NCBI RefSeq assembly: GCF_002803985.1
Contig: NZ_CP024963.1
Location: 434,001-498,000, forward strand
DNA length: 64,000 bases
Source of the DNA: Williamsoniiplasma luminosum
GTDB taxonomy: Bacteria > Bacillota_I > Bacilli_A > Mycoplasmatales > Mycoplasmataceae
Reading direction: 5' to 3'
The translations under genes and the position numbers were made by a program. The notes beneath the pieces are model-generated. The model was not told where the DNA came from. It saw only the letters and a list, made by a program, of their open reading frames with translations, and did not search any database. Of the stretch, positions 50,197 to 63,519 are shown piece by piece (position 1 is the first letter of the stretch; each line of letters starts with the position of its first letter).

Positions 50197-50211
50197 TTAG
50201 TCAACAAAATT

Positions 50212-50255
50212 AAACCAAATTTATGGCATGATTCATAAATTTGGTTTTTTGTTTT
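50212..50255 (+). terminator. Terminator of the lipoprotein-hit operon
   Basis: 14-bp stem AAACCAAATTTATG/CATAAATTTGGTTT with an eight-base loop, followed by T-rich tail. Confidence 0.88.
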
Positions 50256-50313
50256 TTAAAGCTCAGGTTGTTTGTTAAAATATAATTAATTTATTTTTCA
50301 AAGGAGAATTGAA

Positions 50314-50817
50314 ATGATTTCATCCCAAGCACTTATTTGATTAAGTGAACAACAACAAAAACTTGATGCCTATATTTTAAAAAATCTTGATGTGCAAACA
50401 GACCAACTTTACATCAACAAAAAAATCATTGCTTTTTTTGTTGAATTGGGAGAATACGCCAACGAAGAACGTAGTTTTAAATTTTGGTCGAAAAAAAAGG
50501 CCAGTGATCTAACAATTCAATTAGATGAATATATTGATGGTTTGCATTTTTTAATTAGTTTAGGCAATGATCTTAATTTTAATTTTAAGGATTTCAAATT
50601 TAAACAATTTGATGTTAAAACTAATCTTGAAAGCTATTTTGTGATTTTAGATAAATTAAATGCTTTTAGTCAAATTCAAGATGCAAATAATTACCAAAAG
50701 CTTTTAAATGCTTTTTTAACCATTGCCCAAATTAATGATTATTCAGAAACAGCGGTCATTGACGCTTATAAAATTAAAAACAAGGTCAATTTTGAGCGCC
50801 AAGATTCCAATTATTAA
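50314..50817 (+). CDS. Dimeric dUTP diphosphatase (MazG-fold)
   Basis: Hydrolyses dUTP to dUMP, preventing uracil incorporation and feeding dTMP synthesis. 167 aa; TGA at 50338 gives Trp. All-alpha MazG-like fold: FFVELGEYANEERSFKFWSKKK near residue 38 carries the metal-binding E-x-x-E pattern and LDEYIDGLHFLISLG near 72 carries E-x-x-D. The FKFW-x-KK motif is typical of the dimeric dUTPase group (Firmicutes and phages), not the trimeric one. AAAGGAG is eight bases before ATG. Followed by rlmB-type gene after 31 bases. Confidence 0.85.
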
Positions 50818-50848
50818 TTTAATGGAATAAAATATTACAAAGGATTAT

Positions 50849-51622
50849 ATGCAAAAGTTATCATCATCAACAAATTACAAAATTAAAGAAATCTTAAAAT
50901 TAAAAGAAAAACATGTGCGTTTAGAACGCCAACAATTTCTTGTTGAAGGGCAACACTTAGTTTTAGAAGCACTAAAAAAAGGCATTGTGTTAACCATTTT
51001 AGGAACTGAGTTAGCTTTACAACATAATGTCGTTCAAAAACATTTACATACAGTTGACGAAGTTTATGAAATTAGTGCTAATGTGGCCCAAAAACTAAGT
51101 GATGTTGTGACTAGTCAACATATTTTTGCAGTTTGTTCAATGAAAGAACAAAAAATTGATTATGAACATAATATTTTGCTTTTAGACCAACTCCAAGATC
51201 CAGGTAATTTAGGAACTTTAATTCGTAGCGCTGCCAGTTTTGATTTTAAAACGATCATTGGTTCAGCCAACGCTGTGAGTTTTTACAATGATAAAGTTTT
51301 ACGTGCAACGCAAGGGAATTTCTTTCAAGTTAATTTGATTAATGAATATTTAATTAAAACCATTAATGATCTTAAACAAGCTGGATATGTGATTTTAGGC
51401 ACTAACTTACATCAAAATTCGAAGAAACTGGAAAAAGTTCGATTCAATGACAAAGACAAGTACGCTTTAATTATTGGCAATGAAGCCAAGGGAATTTCTT
51501 TTGAATTATTAGACATGATTGATATCAACATTAATGTGGAAATGGATGATCAAGTTGAGTCATTAAATGCTGCAATTGCTGGTTCAATTATTATGCATAA
51601 AATTTATGTTGATAATGCTTAG
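50849..51622 (+). CDS. SpoU-family rRNA/tRNA 2'-O-ribose methyltransferase
   Basis: SPOUT methyltransferase of 257 aa, of the TrmH/RlmB/YsgA type. The N-terminal substrate-binding domain (about 1-100) resembles L30e (EGQHLVLEALKKG). The SAM-binding trefoil knot motifs are DQLQDPGNLGTLIRSAASFD near residue 113 (motif 1), LIIGNEAKGIS near 205 (motif 2) and VESLNAAIAGSIIMH near 237 (motif 3). The catalytic Arg and Glu are in motif 1 and 2. The exact target (G2251 of 23S or other) cannot be set. No TGA codon. Linked with dUTPase, 31 bases apart. Confidence 0.9.
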   Translation: MQKLSSSTNYKIKEILKLKEKHVRLERQQFLVEGQHLVLEALKKGIVLTILGTELALQHNVVQKHLHTVDEVYEISANVAQKLSDVVTSQHIFAVCSMKEQKIDYEHNILLLDQLQDPGNLGTLIRSAASFDFKTIIGSANAVSFYNDKVLRATQGNFFQVNLINEYLIKTINDLKQAGYVILGTNLHQNSKKLEKVRFNDKDKYALIIGNEAKGISFELLDMIDININVEMDDQVESLNAAIAGSIIMHKIYVDNA

Positions 51623-51641
51623 GGGTTTGCGATTTAGGATT

Positions 51642-51650
51642 TGTTATAAT
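51642..51650 (+). promoter_or_regulatory. Extended -10 promoter of gapN
   Basis: TGTTATAAT, perfect extended -10, puts the transcript start near 51657, about 12 bases before a long hairpin. Confidence 0.6.
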
Positions 51651-51668
51651 TAAATCTATAGGAAAAGA

Positions 51669-51709
51669 TTGCTTTTTATTTTGAACAACATGTTCAAAAT
51701 AAAAAGCAA
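51669..51709 (+). promoter_or_regulatory. 19-bp perfect hairpin in the gapN leader
   Basis: 51669-51687 and 51691-51709 are exact reverse complements around ACA. The hairpin ends five bases before the GAGGTG ribosome site and has no T-run, so it is not a terminator. Candidate protein-binding operator or mRNA control element. Confidence 0.65.
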
Positions 51710-51724
51710 CAATTGAGGTGTGTG

Positions 51725-53140
51725 ATGTACAAAATGAAAGTTTTAATTAATGGAGAGATGATTCAAACTGATGAAGTGGTGGAAATTTTAAATCCAACAA
51801 CTTTTGAAGTTGCTGGAGTTGTGCCAGCTTTAAAAGCAAATGATATTAATAATGCTTATTTAGCAGCCAGAAATGCGCAAAAAAACTGAGAAAATCTGCA
51901 AATTCTTGAAAGAATTAAAATTCTAAACCGTTGAAGAGATTTAATTTTAGCAAATAAAGAAGAATTGGCCACAATTATTATGACTGAAGTTGCCAAAGCT
52001 TATAAAGATGCTTTAAGTGAAGTTGAACGAACTGTTGAATATATGGATTATACCTTCCAAGAAGCGATGCGTCTTGAACCGTTGGCTTTAACTGGGGCCG
52101 GAATGGGTGTTAAAAACAAATACGGAATTTTTGAACGTGTAGCTAAAGGTGTGGGTCTAGCAATTTCGCCTTTTAATTACCCAATTAACTTAGCGCTTTC
52201 AAAAATTGCCCCTGCTTTAGTGATGGGAAATACCTTAGTTTTTAAACCAGCCACAGCTGGAAGTTTAATTGGAGCTAAATTAAGTGAATTAGCGCATCAA
52301 GCACAAATTCCGGCTGGAGTTTTAAATGTTGTAACTGGAAGAGGAAGAGACATTGGTGATGATTTAACCAATAATGTCCAATTAAACTTTATTTCTTTTA
52401 CTGGATCAACTGAAATTGGCCACCGAATTTTAAAAAATGCTTCAACAAAAGACATTGTTTTAGAATTAGGAGGAAAAGACCCAGCAATTGTTTTAGATGA
52501 TCTAAAACTTGAAATGTATGCCAAAGAAATTATTAGTGGGGCTTTTTCATATTCTGGACAACGCTGTACAGCGATTAAAAGAGTGATTACAACTGATGCG
52601 ATAGCTGACAAATTAGTTTCAATTTTGAAAGACAAAATTGAAAAACTAAAAGTTGGACTGCCAATGGATAATGCTGATATTACCCCATTAATTGATCAAG
52701 GATCAGCTGATTTTGTTTTAAAACTAATTGATGACGCTAAAACTAAAGGTGCTCAAATTGTAACTGGTGACAAACACGAGAAAAACTTAATCTGACCAAC
52801 TTTAATTGATCATGTCACAACTAAAATGGATTTAGCATGAACAGAACCCTTTGGACCAGTCCTACCCATTATTAGAATTAATGATGTGGAAGAAATGATC
52901 AAGATTGCCAATGCATCAAATTATGGACTTCAAGCCTCAATTTATTGTCAAGATTTAAATCAAGCCTTGCATGTAGCTAAACGCATCGAAACCGGAACTG
53001 TCAATATTAATGGAAAATCACAACGTGGACCAGACTCATTTCCGTTTATTGGAATTAAAGATTCTGGAGTTGGAACCCAAGGAATTGGTGAAACACTTTT
53101 AAGCGTCACACGCTTAAAAGGAATTGTCATTAATTATTAA
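51725..53140 (+). CDS. gapN: Non-phosphorylating glyceraldehyde-3-phosphate dehydrogenase (GapN)
   Basis: Oxidises glyceraldehyde 3-phosphate to 3-phosphoglycerate with NADP, giving NADPH and bypassing an ATP step. 471 aa, aldehyde dehydrogenase fold. AISPFNYPINLAL near residue 147 has the oxyanion Asn. ELGGKDPAIVL with general base E247 and FSYSGQRCTAIKR with catalytic C281 follow. EPFGPVLPI near 375 and GTVNINGKSQRGPDSFPFIG near 422 are family elements, the latter with substrate-binding RGPD typical of GapN. Several TGA Trp. GAGGTG precedes ATG 51725. Adjacent to an unusual leader hairpin. Confidence 0.92.
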
Positions 53141-53167
53141 GCAAAAACAAAAACTTCAAAAAAATGT

Positions 53168-53199
53168 AAAAATGAATGTCAAAATTCATTTTTTTTATT
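53168..53199 (+). terminator. Terminator of gapN
   Basis: AAAAATGAAT/ATTCATTTTT stem, six-base loop, and T-run. Confidence 0.8.
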
Positions 53200-53509
53200 G
53201 AAATGAATTGTTTTATGAAATTTTATTAAAAAAAGTGTTTTTCAGGCAAAAAAATGAATTTTGAACAAATTTTCACTTTTAGATATATCTGCTTGACAAT
53301 ATATAAAAAAACCATAATGTTAATGTTGAGTTCGACAATTAGGTAAAAAAATAGAATGAATAATTAAAGTTGCAAACCCATAACTTATAATAAGCAATTT
53401 TAAAAAGAAAACGAAAAATAGCAAAAAATATTGGACAAGCAATATATTTGTTTTGTTGTTTTACGAATTGAAGAATGAATAATGATGATTAAGTGAGAGG
53501 AATCAAATT
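53200..53509 (+). promoter_or_regulatory. Long leader and promoter region of the spiralin-like gene
   Basis: A consensus TTGACA lies at 53293-53298, with TAATGT at 53315-53320 (16-base spacer) as the best -10. Transcription would start near 53327, leaving an unusually long leader of about 180 bases without open frames with a ribosome site. GAGAGGAAT at 53495-53503 is the ribosome site. The leader may stabilise a highly expressed mRNA. Confidence 0.5.
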
Positions 53510-54379
53510 ATGAAAAAAATATTAACATTATTAAGTGGTGTTGGAGTTATGGCCACCACTGCTGGAGCTGCATTAACTGTAGTTTCATGTGCAGGGCACA
53601 AAAACCTAGCAAACATGACAGCTGGTGAAAAACCAAAATTATTCGTTGGAATGGATCAAACCCAAGCTGATGCAGCTGTTGAAGCAGCAATGAAAGTATT
53701 CCAACCAAAAGCTGTAATCGACGAGGATTATACAGTGGGAACAATTACTGGAACTTTAGCAGCAAATGCTAAAGTTAAAATTACAGCAACAACAACATCA
53801 AAATTGTTGACAGGTGAAATTGAATTAACAGCAATTGCTAAAATTGATCTATCAACAGCAATAACTGATGTAATTAAAACTAAATTAGCACTTGCACCAG
53901 GTGTAAAATTAGCAACAGCTAAAGAAAAAGTGCTTACTGCAATTAACGCATTAGCAAACTTAGGATTAGTAACAGAAGCAAATGATATAGCATTTACTGG
54001 AACTGCTATTCCAGCAAGCGCAACTGAAACCACAGCTCTAACAGCCGGAACATTTATTGCAACTGCAAAAGGAACATCACAATACTTAACAGGAGCATCT
54101 ACAATTAACCTTAAATTAGACATTTCAGGAATTACAAAACCACCATTGACTACTGCAAAAGTTAAAACAGTAGCTCAAACAGAACTTTTAGCTTTAATTA
54201 ATGCATTAACTGCTAAAGGAACTATGACAGATGTTGTTGTTGGTGATCTTGACTGAACAGGAATTGCTTGAACTACTGTAGGTAATAACTTAGCAGCTGG
54301 AGCATTGACTGTAACTGCAAAAGCAGATAATACAAAAGTTACTGGAACATTTACAATTACTGTAACTACCGCTCAATAA
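53510..54379 (+). CDS. Spiralin-like surface lipoprotein, 289 aa
   Basis: Abundant-type surface lipoprotein. Signal MKKILTLLSGVGVM with ATTAGAALTVVSC, lipidated Cys27. The mature part has three units of about 85 residues, each an Ala/Thr-rich beta strand set: TGTLAANAKVKITATTTSKLLTG, TGTAIPASATE...GTFIATAKGTSQYLTG, and AGALTVTAKADNTKVTGTF (patterns shown in short). LDISGITKPPLT resembles the VDIS repeats of Spiroplasma spiralin. No cysteine after 27 and only two Trp, both TGA. Codon use is Ala/Thr heavy compared with neighbours. Likely a coat protein facing the host; partner unknown. Confidence 0.78.
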
Positions 54380-54632
54380 GAATTAAAAAATAATCAAATT
54401 TTAAAACTAAACATTAAAAACTTTATGAACGAAAACGCTTAAAGTTTTAGTTGCAAAATTTAAATAATCAAACCAAAAAAATATTTTCATCAATGAAAAT
54501 ATAAATTAGGTAAAATGTAGGCAATGCCTATAAACTTATTTGTAAATTCAATTTAAAAGTTCATGAACTTTAAAATTAAAGATCTCGAATCCTTTGAACT
54601 AGTTTAGTTCAACAGAATTCGAGATTTTTTTA
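54380..54632 (+). other. Spacer with hairpins and terminator downstream of the spiralin-like gene
   Basis: Contains a perfect 10-bp hairpin (54481-54490 with 54493-54502), the short palindrome TAGGCA-A-TGCCTA, a self-complementary AAAGTTCATGAACTTT (54557-54572), and a terminator at 54582-54632: ATCTCGAAT/ATTCGAGAT enclosing TTGAACTA/TAGTTCAA, then seven T. The terminator lies 200 bases after the stop, preceded by a -10-like TAAAAT at 54511, so a separate short RNA is possible. Confidence 0.5.
54582..54632 (+). terminator. Strong two-part terminator
   Basis: Outer nine-bp and inner eight-bp stems with three-base symmetric internal loop, then T-run. Confidence 0.85.
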
Positions 54633-54714
54633 TGCTTTTTTCAGCAAAAAAACCATAAAAATAAAGAAAAAATAAAAAAATGACGATTGTTTCATTTTAA
54701 AACCAAAATATTGG

Positions 54715-54720
54715 TACAAT
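54715..54720 (+). promoter_or_regulatory. Candidate upstream rRNA promoter (P1)
   Basis: TTGGTACAAT gives an extended -10 (TGG-TACAAT), about 400 bases before 16S. A second -35/-10 pair is nearer the gene. Confidence 0.4.
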
Positions 54721-54908
54721 ATGAAAGGCAATAAACGGATGTTACATCAACACTTTGCAACTTTTCAAGCTTATTTTCAGAAAATAAATCAATTTAAAAA
54801 CATTTATTAACTTTAATAAGTAAAAACGGCATTTTTTGGTCAAAAAACCTGAAAATGTTGAAAAAAATAAAAAAAATACATTTTTTTAAAACTTTTTTAA
54901 AAAACGTA

Positions 54909-54936
54909 TTGCAAAGTGTTCTCAATATGTTATTAT
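54909..54936 (+). promoter_or_regulatory. Candidate main rRNA promoter (P2)
   Basis: TTGCAA (54909-54914), 16-base spacer, TATTAT (54931-54936), about 190 bases before mature 16S, then the box-A-like ATCTTTGAAAACTAAATAG at 55002-55020. Confidence 0.55.
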
Positions 54937-55125
54937 CTCTTTGTTGCTCATTGAGGAAGCCAAAAAATCGCAAGAAAAAAGGCCTAAAATCAGCACAAAT
55001 GATCTTTGAAAACTAAATAGAACAATTATTGTACAAACTTGTTAATTCAATTAAATTGAGTAAATAAAAAACAAATACTTTTATACAAAAATAAACAAAC
55101 AGTCAGAATCAAAACACATTAATTT

Positions 55126-56650
<1,525 letters not shown>

Positions 56651-56934
56651 ATGGAGATAATTTATTAAAACACATAGTAGTGTCTATGTGTGACTGTTTG
56701 GTTCTATTTAGTTTTCAGAGGTTATTTTTATAATCTCTGAAAAAATCAGAATTGTTCTTTGAAAACTGAATATTAGATGAAATATAATTTTCTTACTTGT
56801 TATTAGTAATAATAACAATTAAAAAACAAATTTTTGATCATTGCTGTAAGGCAATGATCTTAAAGACATCAGTAATAAACTAAAATTACAAAATTAAAAA
56901 TAAATATAATATATTTATATGCCAAATAGATTTT
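56651..56934 (+). other. 16S-23S spacer without tRNA
   Basis: 284 bases. No tRNA gene is present. It contains the 3' arm of the 16S processing stem and the 5' arm (56750-56772) of the 23S stem, which pairs perfectly over 23 bp with 59886-59908 downstream of 23S. The GTTCTTTGAAAACT box is shared with the leader. Confidence 0.8.
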
Positions 56935-59838
<2,904 letters not shown>

Positions 59839-59920
59839 TAAAAATCTATTTAACAACGCTTATAAATATAAATATTTCAATCTAGTATTCAGTTTTCAAA
59901 GAACAATTCACAAAACCCTG

Positions 59921-60029
59921 ATCTGGTGTTTATGGCGTAGAGGTCACACCTGTTCCCATACCGAACACAGAAGTTAAGCTCTACTGCGGCGATGATATTG
60001 CATTGTGAGAAAGTAGCACGACGCCAGTT
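59921..60029 (+). rRNA. rrf: 5S ribosomal RNA
   Basis: CTGGTGTTTATGGCGTAGAG at the 5' end pairs with the terminal ACGCCAG, and TTCCCATACCGAACACAGAA and GTTAAGCTCTAC are the standard loops B and C. About 108 nt, typical of Mollicutes. Ends estimated. Confidence 0.94.
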
Positions 60030-60034
60030 CAAAC

Positions 60035-60063
60035 AAAAAGGAAACTTCGGTTTCCTTTTTTTG
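60035..60063 (+). terminator. Terminator of the rRNA operon
   Basis: AAAAAGGAAAC-TTCG-GTTTCCTTTTTTT, a UUCG tetraloop hairpin, right after 5S. Confidence 0.92.
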
Positions 60064-60167
60064 TGTTTAATCAAAAATATCACTTTTTTGCCCTTTTTAA
60101 TCCAAATTTATCATTTTGAGTGTGATAAAATCAAAAAAGATAAGAAAAATAAAGAAGGATCAAAATC

Positions 60168-60836
60168 ATGAAAAGTAAAGTCGCAGTATCAATTTATGTT
60201 TTCAATTTTTTAGAAGTTGGCAACAAAATAGAAGAATTAGTTCAAGCCGGGGTTGATTGAATCCATGTTGATATTATGGATGGGAATTTTGTCAATAATT
60301 ATGCTTTGTGCCAAAAATTTTGTCAGGACATTAAAGCTAAATATCCAAATATTTTAATCGATGCACATCTTATGTGCATTGAACCACAAAGATATATTGA
60401 ATCTTTTGCAAACGCTAAAACTGACAACTTCAATTTTCATTATGAAGCTGTCACAAATAAAAATGAAGCTAATATTTTACAAATTATTCAAGACATCAAA
60501 GCAAACAAGATGAAAGCAGTCATTGCTATTAATCCAGAAACTAATCCGCAAGTATTAAAACCATTTTTAGATCAAGTTGATGGAGTGATGTGTATGTCGA
60601 TTAAACCAGGATTTAATGGCCAACAACTTAATGATATGGTTTATGACAATATCATCTGACTTGCTGAATATAAAAAAGTAAATAATTTAAATTTCTTCAT
60701 TCAAGTTGATGGGGGAGTTAGAGAAAACACATATCTTAAATTAAAACAAAGTGGAGCTGAAGTTTTGGTAGTTGGAGCATTTGTCAATGTTCCCAATAAC
60801 GAATTAAAAACACAAATTAACAAAATAGAAAATTAA
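60168..60836 (+). CDS. Ribulose-phosphate 3-epimerase family protein (second copy)
   Basis: 222-aa TIM-barrel protein of the Rpe/AlsE family, divergent from rpe at 5200. IHVDIMDGNFVNNYAL near residue 35 keeps the catalytic Asp and MDG loop, IDAHLMCIEPQRYIES near 65 the His-containing loop, MCMSIKPGFNGQQ near 145 the phosphate loop, and FIQVDGGVRE near 180 the second Asp. TGA codons are Trp. Clustered with a ribokinase, RpiR regulator and PTS EIIA/EIIC of ascorbate type, it may act on allulose 6-phosphate or an L-sugar such as L-ribulose/xylulose 5-phosphate rather than on ribulose 5-phosphate. Own terminator follows. Confidence 0.85.
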
Positions 60837-60898
60837 ATTTATAAAATCTAAATTTAATTTTTGATAGTTTAATTAGAAATAAGTTTATAACTGTTTGT

Positions 60899-60940
60899 GA
60901 ATACTCCTCATGTTTTTAATGAGAGAGTATTCTTTTTTTT
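60899..60940 (+). terminator. Terminator after the epimerase gene
   Basis: GAATACTC/GAGTATTC with inner CTCAT/ATGAG, followed by eight T. Confidence 0.88.
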
Positions 60941-61049
60941 AAAAAAACAACACCCCAGAATAATAATTTTAAAGTCTTGTACTGGAACTCGAATTTCTTA
61001 AACTCATACCAATCAATCAAAATAAAAAAAATAAAAAGGATAAAATAAC

Positions 61050-61979
61050 ATGAAAATAATATTAACATTCGGATCAATACATATAGATTTAGTTTATAGT
61101 GTCAAGGAATTACCTTTAAAAGGACAAACTGTGGTATCCAAAAAATTTGAAACATTTTTTGGTGGAAAAGGTGCTAATCAAGCTGTTGCCATTCGTAGAA
61201 TGGGAACTGATCTAACCATGATCGGTAAAGTTGGTGATGATGCCAATGGAGATAAAACAATTGAAAATTTAATTACTAATCAAATCAATGTTGATTTGAT
61301 TAGTAAAGTTAAAGGTGTTGCAACTGGAGTTGGTTGAGTTGTTGTTGATGAACACGCAAACAATATCATAATCACTGATCTAGGAGCTGACAAAGAATTT
61401 AAAGCTCAAGAAGTTCAAAATTATCTTAAAGAAATTGAAAAAAGCGATCTTGTTTTAACTCAACTAGAAACTACCAGAGAATTCACTTTTGAATTTTTAA
61501 AACAAGCTAAAAAATTAGGAAAAACAACAATTTTGAATCCTGGACCAGCCATTAAATTAACTCCTGAAGAGATCAAAAGTTGTGATTTTATTATTCCAAA
61601 TGAAACAGAAATCGCAATTGTGCTTGGTGAAGAAGTATCTGATGATTTTGAAACAATTAAAAATCAAGCAATTAGACTTCAAAAAATTTCAAACAAACAT
61701 GTGATTGTAACCCTTGGTGAGAACGGTTCACTATATGTTGGACCAGATACAATCAAGAAATTCAATGCTGTCAAGGTGAATGCGATTGATCCAACTGCAG
61801 CTGGAGATACATTCATTGGTGCGTTCGCACATATGCTAGCACATGAAAAATCAATTCAAGAAGCGATCGAATTTGCTACATACGCATCAGCTTTAACTGT
61901 GACAAAATCTGGAGCACAATCTTCAATTCCGACACTTGAATTGGTGAATATGTTTATCCAAAGTTATAATAAGATATAA
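61050..61979 (+). CDS. rbsK: Ribokinase (PfkB family)
   Basis: Phosphorylates ribose or a related pentose/deoxyribose with ATP. 309 aa, TGA at 61335 as Trp. GSIHIDLVYSV near residue 8, FFGGKGANQAVAIRRMG near 36 (PfkB signature 1), LNPGPA near 161, PNETEIAIVLGE near 179, TLGENGSLYVG near 217 and signature 2 IDPTAAGDTFIGAFAHM near 245 with the catalytic Asp in AAGD. AAAGGAT lies 10 bases before ATG. The gene is isolated by terminators but close to the RpiR regulator and the EIIA/EIIC genes, so it may belong to the same sugar regulon. Confidence 0.92.
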
Positions 61980-62008
61980 AATTTAAAATTCCATTTTATA
62001 AACTTAAA

Positions 62009-62075
62009 ATTAGAGTATTTTAAAACACAGCCCATTTTTTTCCAGTTTAAGGCGGTGTCCTTAACATACTCTAAT
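62009..62075. other. Structured element between convergent rbsK and rpiR-family gene
   Basis: ATTAGAGTAT (62009-62018) and ATACTCTAAT (62066-62075) form a 10-bp outer stem. Inside, ACAC-A-GCC (62025-62032) pairs with GGC-G-GTGT (62051-62058). TTAAGG (62047-62052) and CCTTAA (62059-62064) can form an alternative hairpin. No U-run on either strand in the usual place. Confidence 0.6.
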
Positions 62076-62106
62076 CTGACCCTTTTGTTAAAACAATAAA
62101 TGAATC

Positions 62107-62919
62107 TTATCTTTCTCAAATAATTTTATCTTGCTTTGAAAGATCAATGCCTTTTTTTCTTATTAGTGATGAGATTATGAAATTATTAACAAATATTTGT
62201 TGCATCTTAGTATTTCTTACAACGTCTGGTCTCGTTTCCCTTGGAAATGCAAAAAAACTAATTTTATAGTCAACTTTATCATTGATGAAAAAGGGATTAA
62301 TAGAAGTTATTGTTGCAATTTTTACGCCCCTTTTGCTAGCCATATCTATCAATTTTTCATATTCTTTTTGGCCCAAACGCTCTGAAATAATTATTATAAG
62401 ATCTTCTTCTGTCACTTGTTGTAATCTTCGGATTTCACCAAATATATCATTTGTCGCAAATGAAACAATTCCTTGTGTATTTAAAGAACTACTCAAGTCT
62501 CTGGCTGCTAAAAAGCTGTTTCCCATTCCAATGCACCAAACTTTTTTTGATGAAATAATACAATCAACTAATTTCTGTGTTTCTGGATTATCTATTATTC
62601 TTGCTGTTTGATCAATTGCATAAAATGCATAATTTTTATTAGTGATAATATCTCTAGTTTCCTCAAGCTGAGGGTCTGTTAATTCGCTTTCCTTCATTAT
62701 ATAAAAACTTTTCGAAATATAATGTTGAAAAGTTTTATAATTTTCAAAACCCAAATGTCTAACAAATTTACTAATTGTTGAAGTTGTAGAATTTGTTCTT
62801 TTACCAAAATCGACTATTGAAATATCAATAAAATTCAATGGATCTTTATTCACAATATCCAAAATAATTTTATCGCCTCTTGAAATTTTTTTATTTGAAT
62901 CATTTATTAACGTATTCAT
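62107..62919 (-). CDS. MurR/RpiR-family transcriptional regulator
   Basis: Sugar-phosphate-responsive regulator. 270 aa, with the TGA at 62116 read as Trp and the TAA stop at 62107. The N-terminal domain (about 1-75) is the HTH_6 winged helix: IVDFGKRTNSTTSTISKFVRHLGFENYKTF, shown in parts, is the family helix-turn-helix. The SIS domain (about 120-255) binds phosphosugars: CIISSKKVWCIGMGNSFLAAR with the phosphate loop and LIIIISERLGQ. AGGA is eight to nine bases before ATG 62919. It probably controls the PTS genes at 63052 and rbsK. Its promoter is overlain by a 16-base A-tract. Confidence 0.9.
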
Positions 62920-62930
62920 GATTTAATCCT

Positions 62931-62964
62931 ATTATAAAAAGTCTAACATTTTTTTTTTTTTTTT
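62931..62964 (-). promoter_or_regulatory. RpiR-family promoter with A16 homopolymer
   Basis: TATAAT on the minus strand (62936-62931) lies 12 bases before the start codon. A tract of 16 A on the minus strand (62964-62949) begins 12 bases upstream of this -10 and covers the -35 position and part of the spacer. Confidence 0.6.
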
Positions 62965-63051
62965 AGAAAATATTGGAAAAAAAATATCCGTTTAATAAAA
63001 AAAAGCATAATGTAAACAAGGGCAATTAATTTTGTTCTTGCTAGGAGATGT

Positions 63052-63504
63052 ATGCAAATTTTTAAAGAGGAGTTAATTCAATTTAATAAAAAAGCAACTG
63101 ATTGAAAAAATGCTATCAAGATTGCTTCAAAACCATTATTAAAAAACGGTTATATTAATGAAAATTTTGTTCCGAATTTAATATCGGAAACAAAGAGATT
63201 GGGTCCATATTATATTTTGGCCCCAAATTTAGCATTAGGTCATATTTCGCCAGATGGTTCTTGTTTGAAAGAAGGACTTAGTTTATTGTTTTTAGAACAG
63301 GTTGTGCCATTTAAGAATGATGGAACAGGTGATGTTAAGTTTTTATTTATACTAAGCACCACTGATCAAGATTCACACTTGAACTTATTGAAAGAATTGG
63401 CTTTAGCATTTGGTAATAGTGATTTTTATAAAGAATTCTATAATGTTAAAAATTATGCTGACATTAAGAAATTAGTGGAAAAACATCTTAAAGTTAAAAA
63501 ATAA
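63052..63504 (+). CDS. ulaC: PTS EIIA component, ascorbate/UlaC type
   Basis: Phosphocarrier of a sugar phosphotransferase system (EIIA type 2, fructose/mannitol/ascorbate fold). 150 aa. APNLALGHISPDGSC near residue 60 holds the active-site His; the family pattern is AP-x-x-x-x-P/G-H. LLFLEQVVPFKND near 82 and VKFLFILSTTDQDSHLNLLKELA near 99 (in parts) complete the domain. TGA at 63103 is Trp. AGGAGATG lies five to eleven bases before ATG 63052. It is 15 bases upstream of the EIIC gene and divergent from the RpiR-family gene. Confidence 0.85.
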
Positions 63505-63519
63505 GAAGGAGGTATTTCT

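Noticed and set aside
53200-53509. CRISPR-like or tandem repeats in the AT-rich spiralin leader
   Set aside because: No repeated unit longer than about 8 bases with regular spacing was found.
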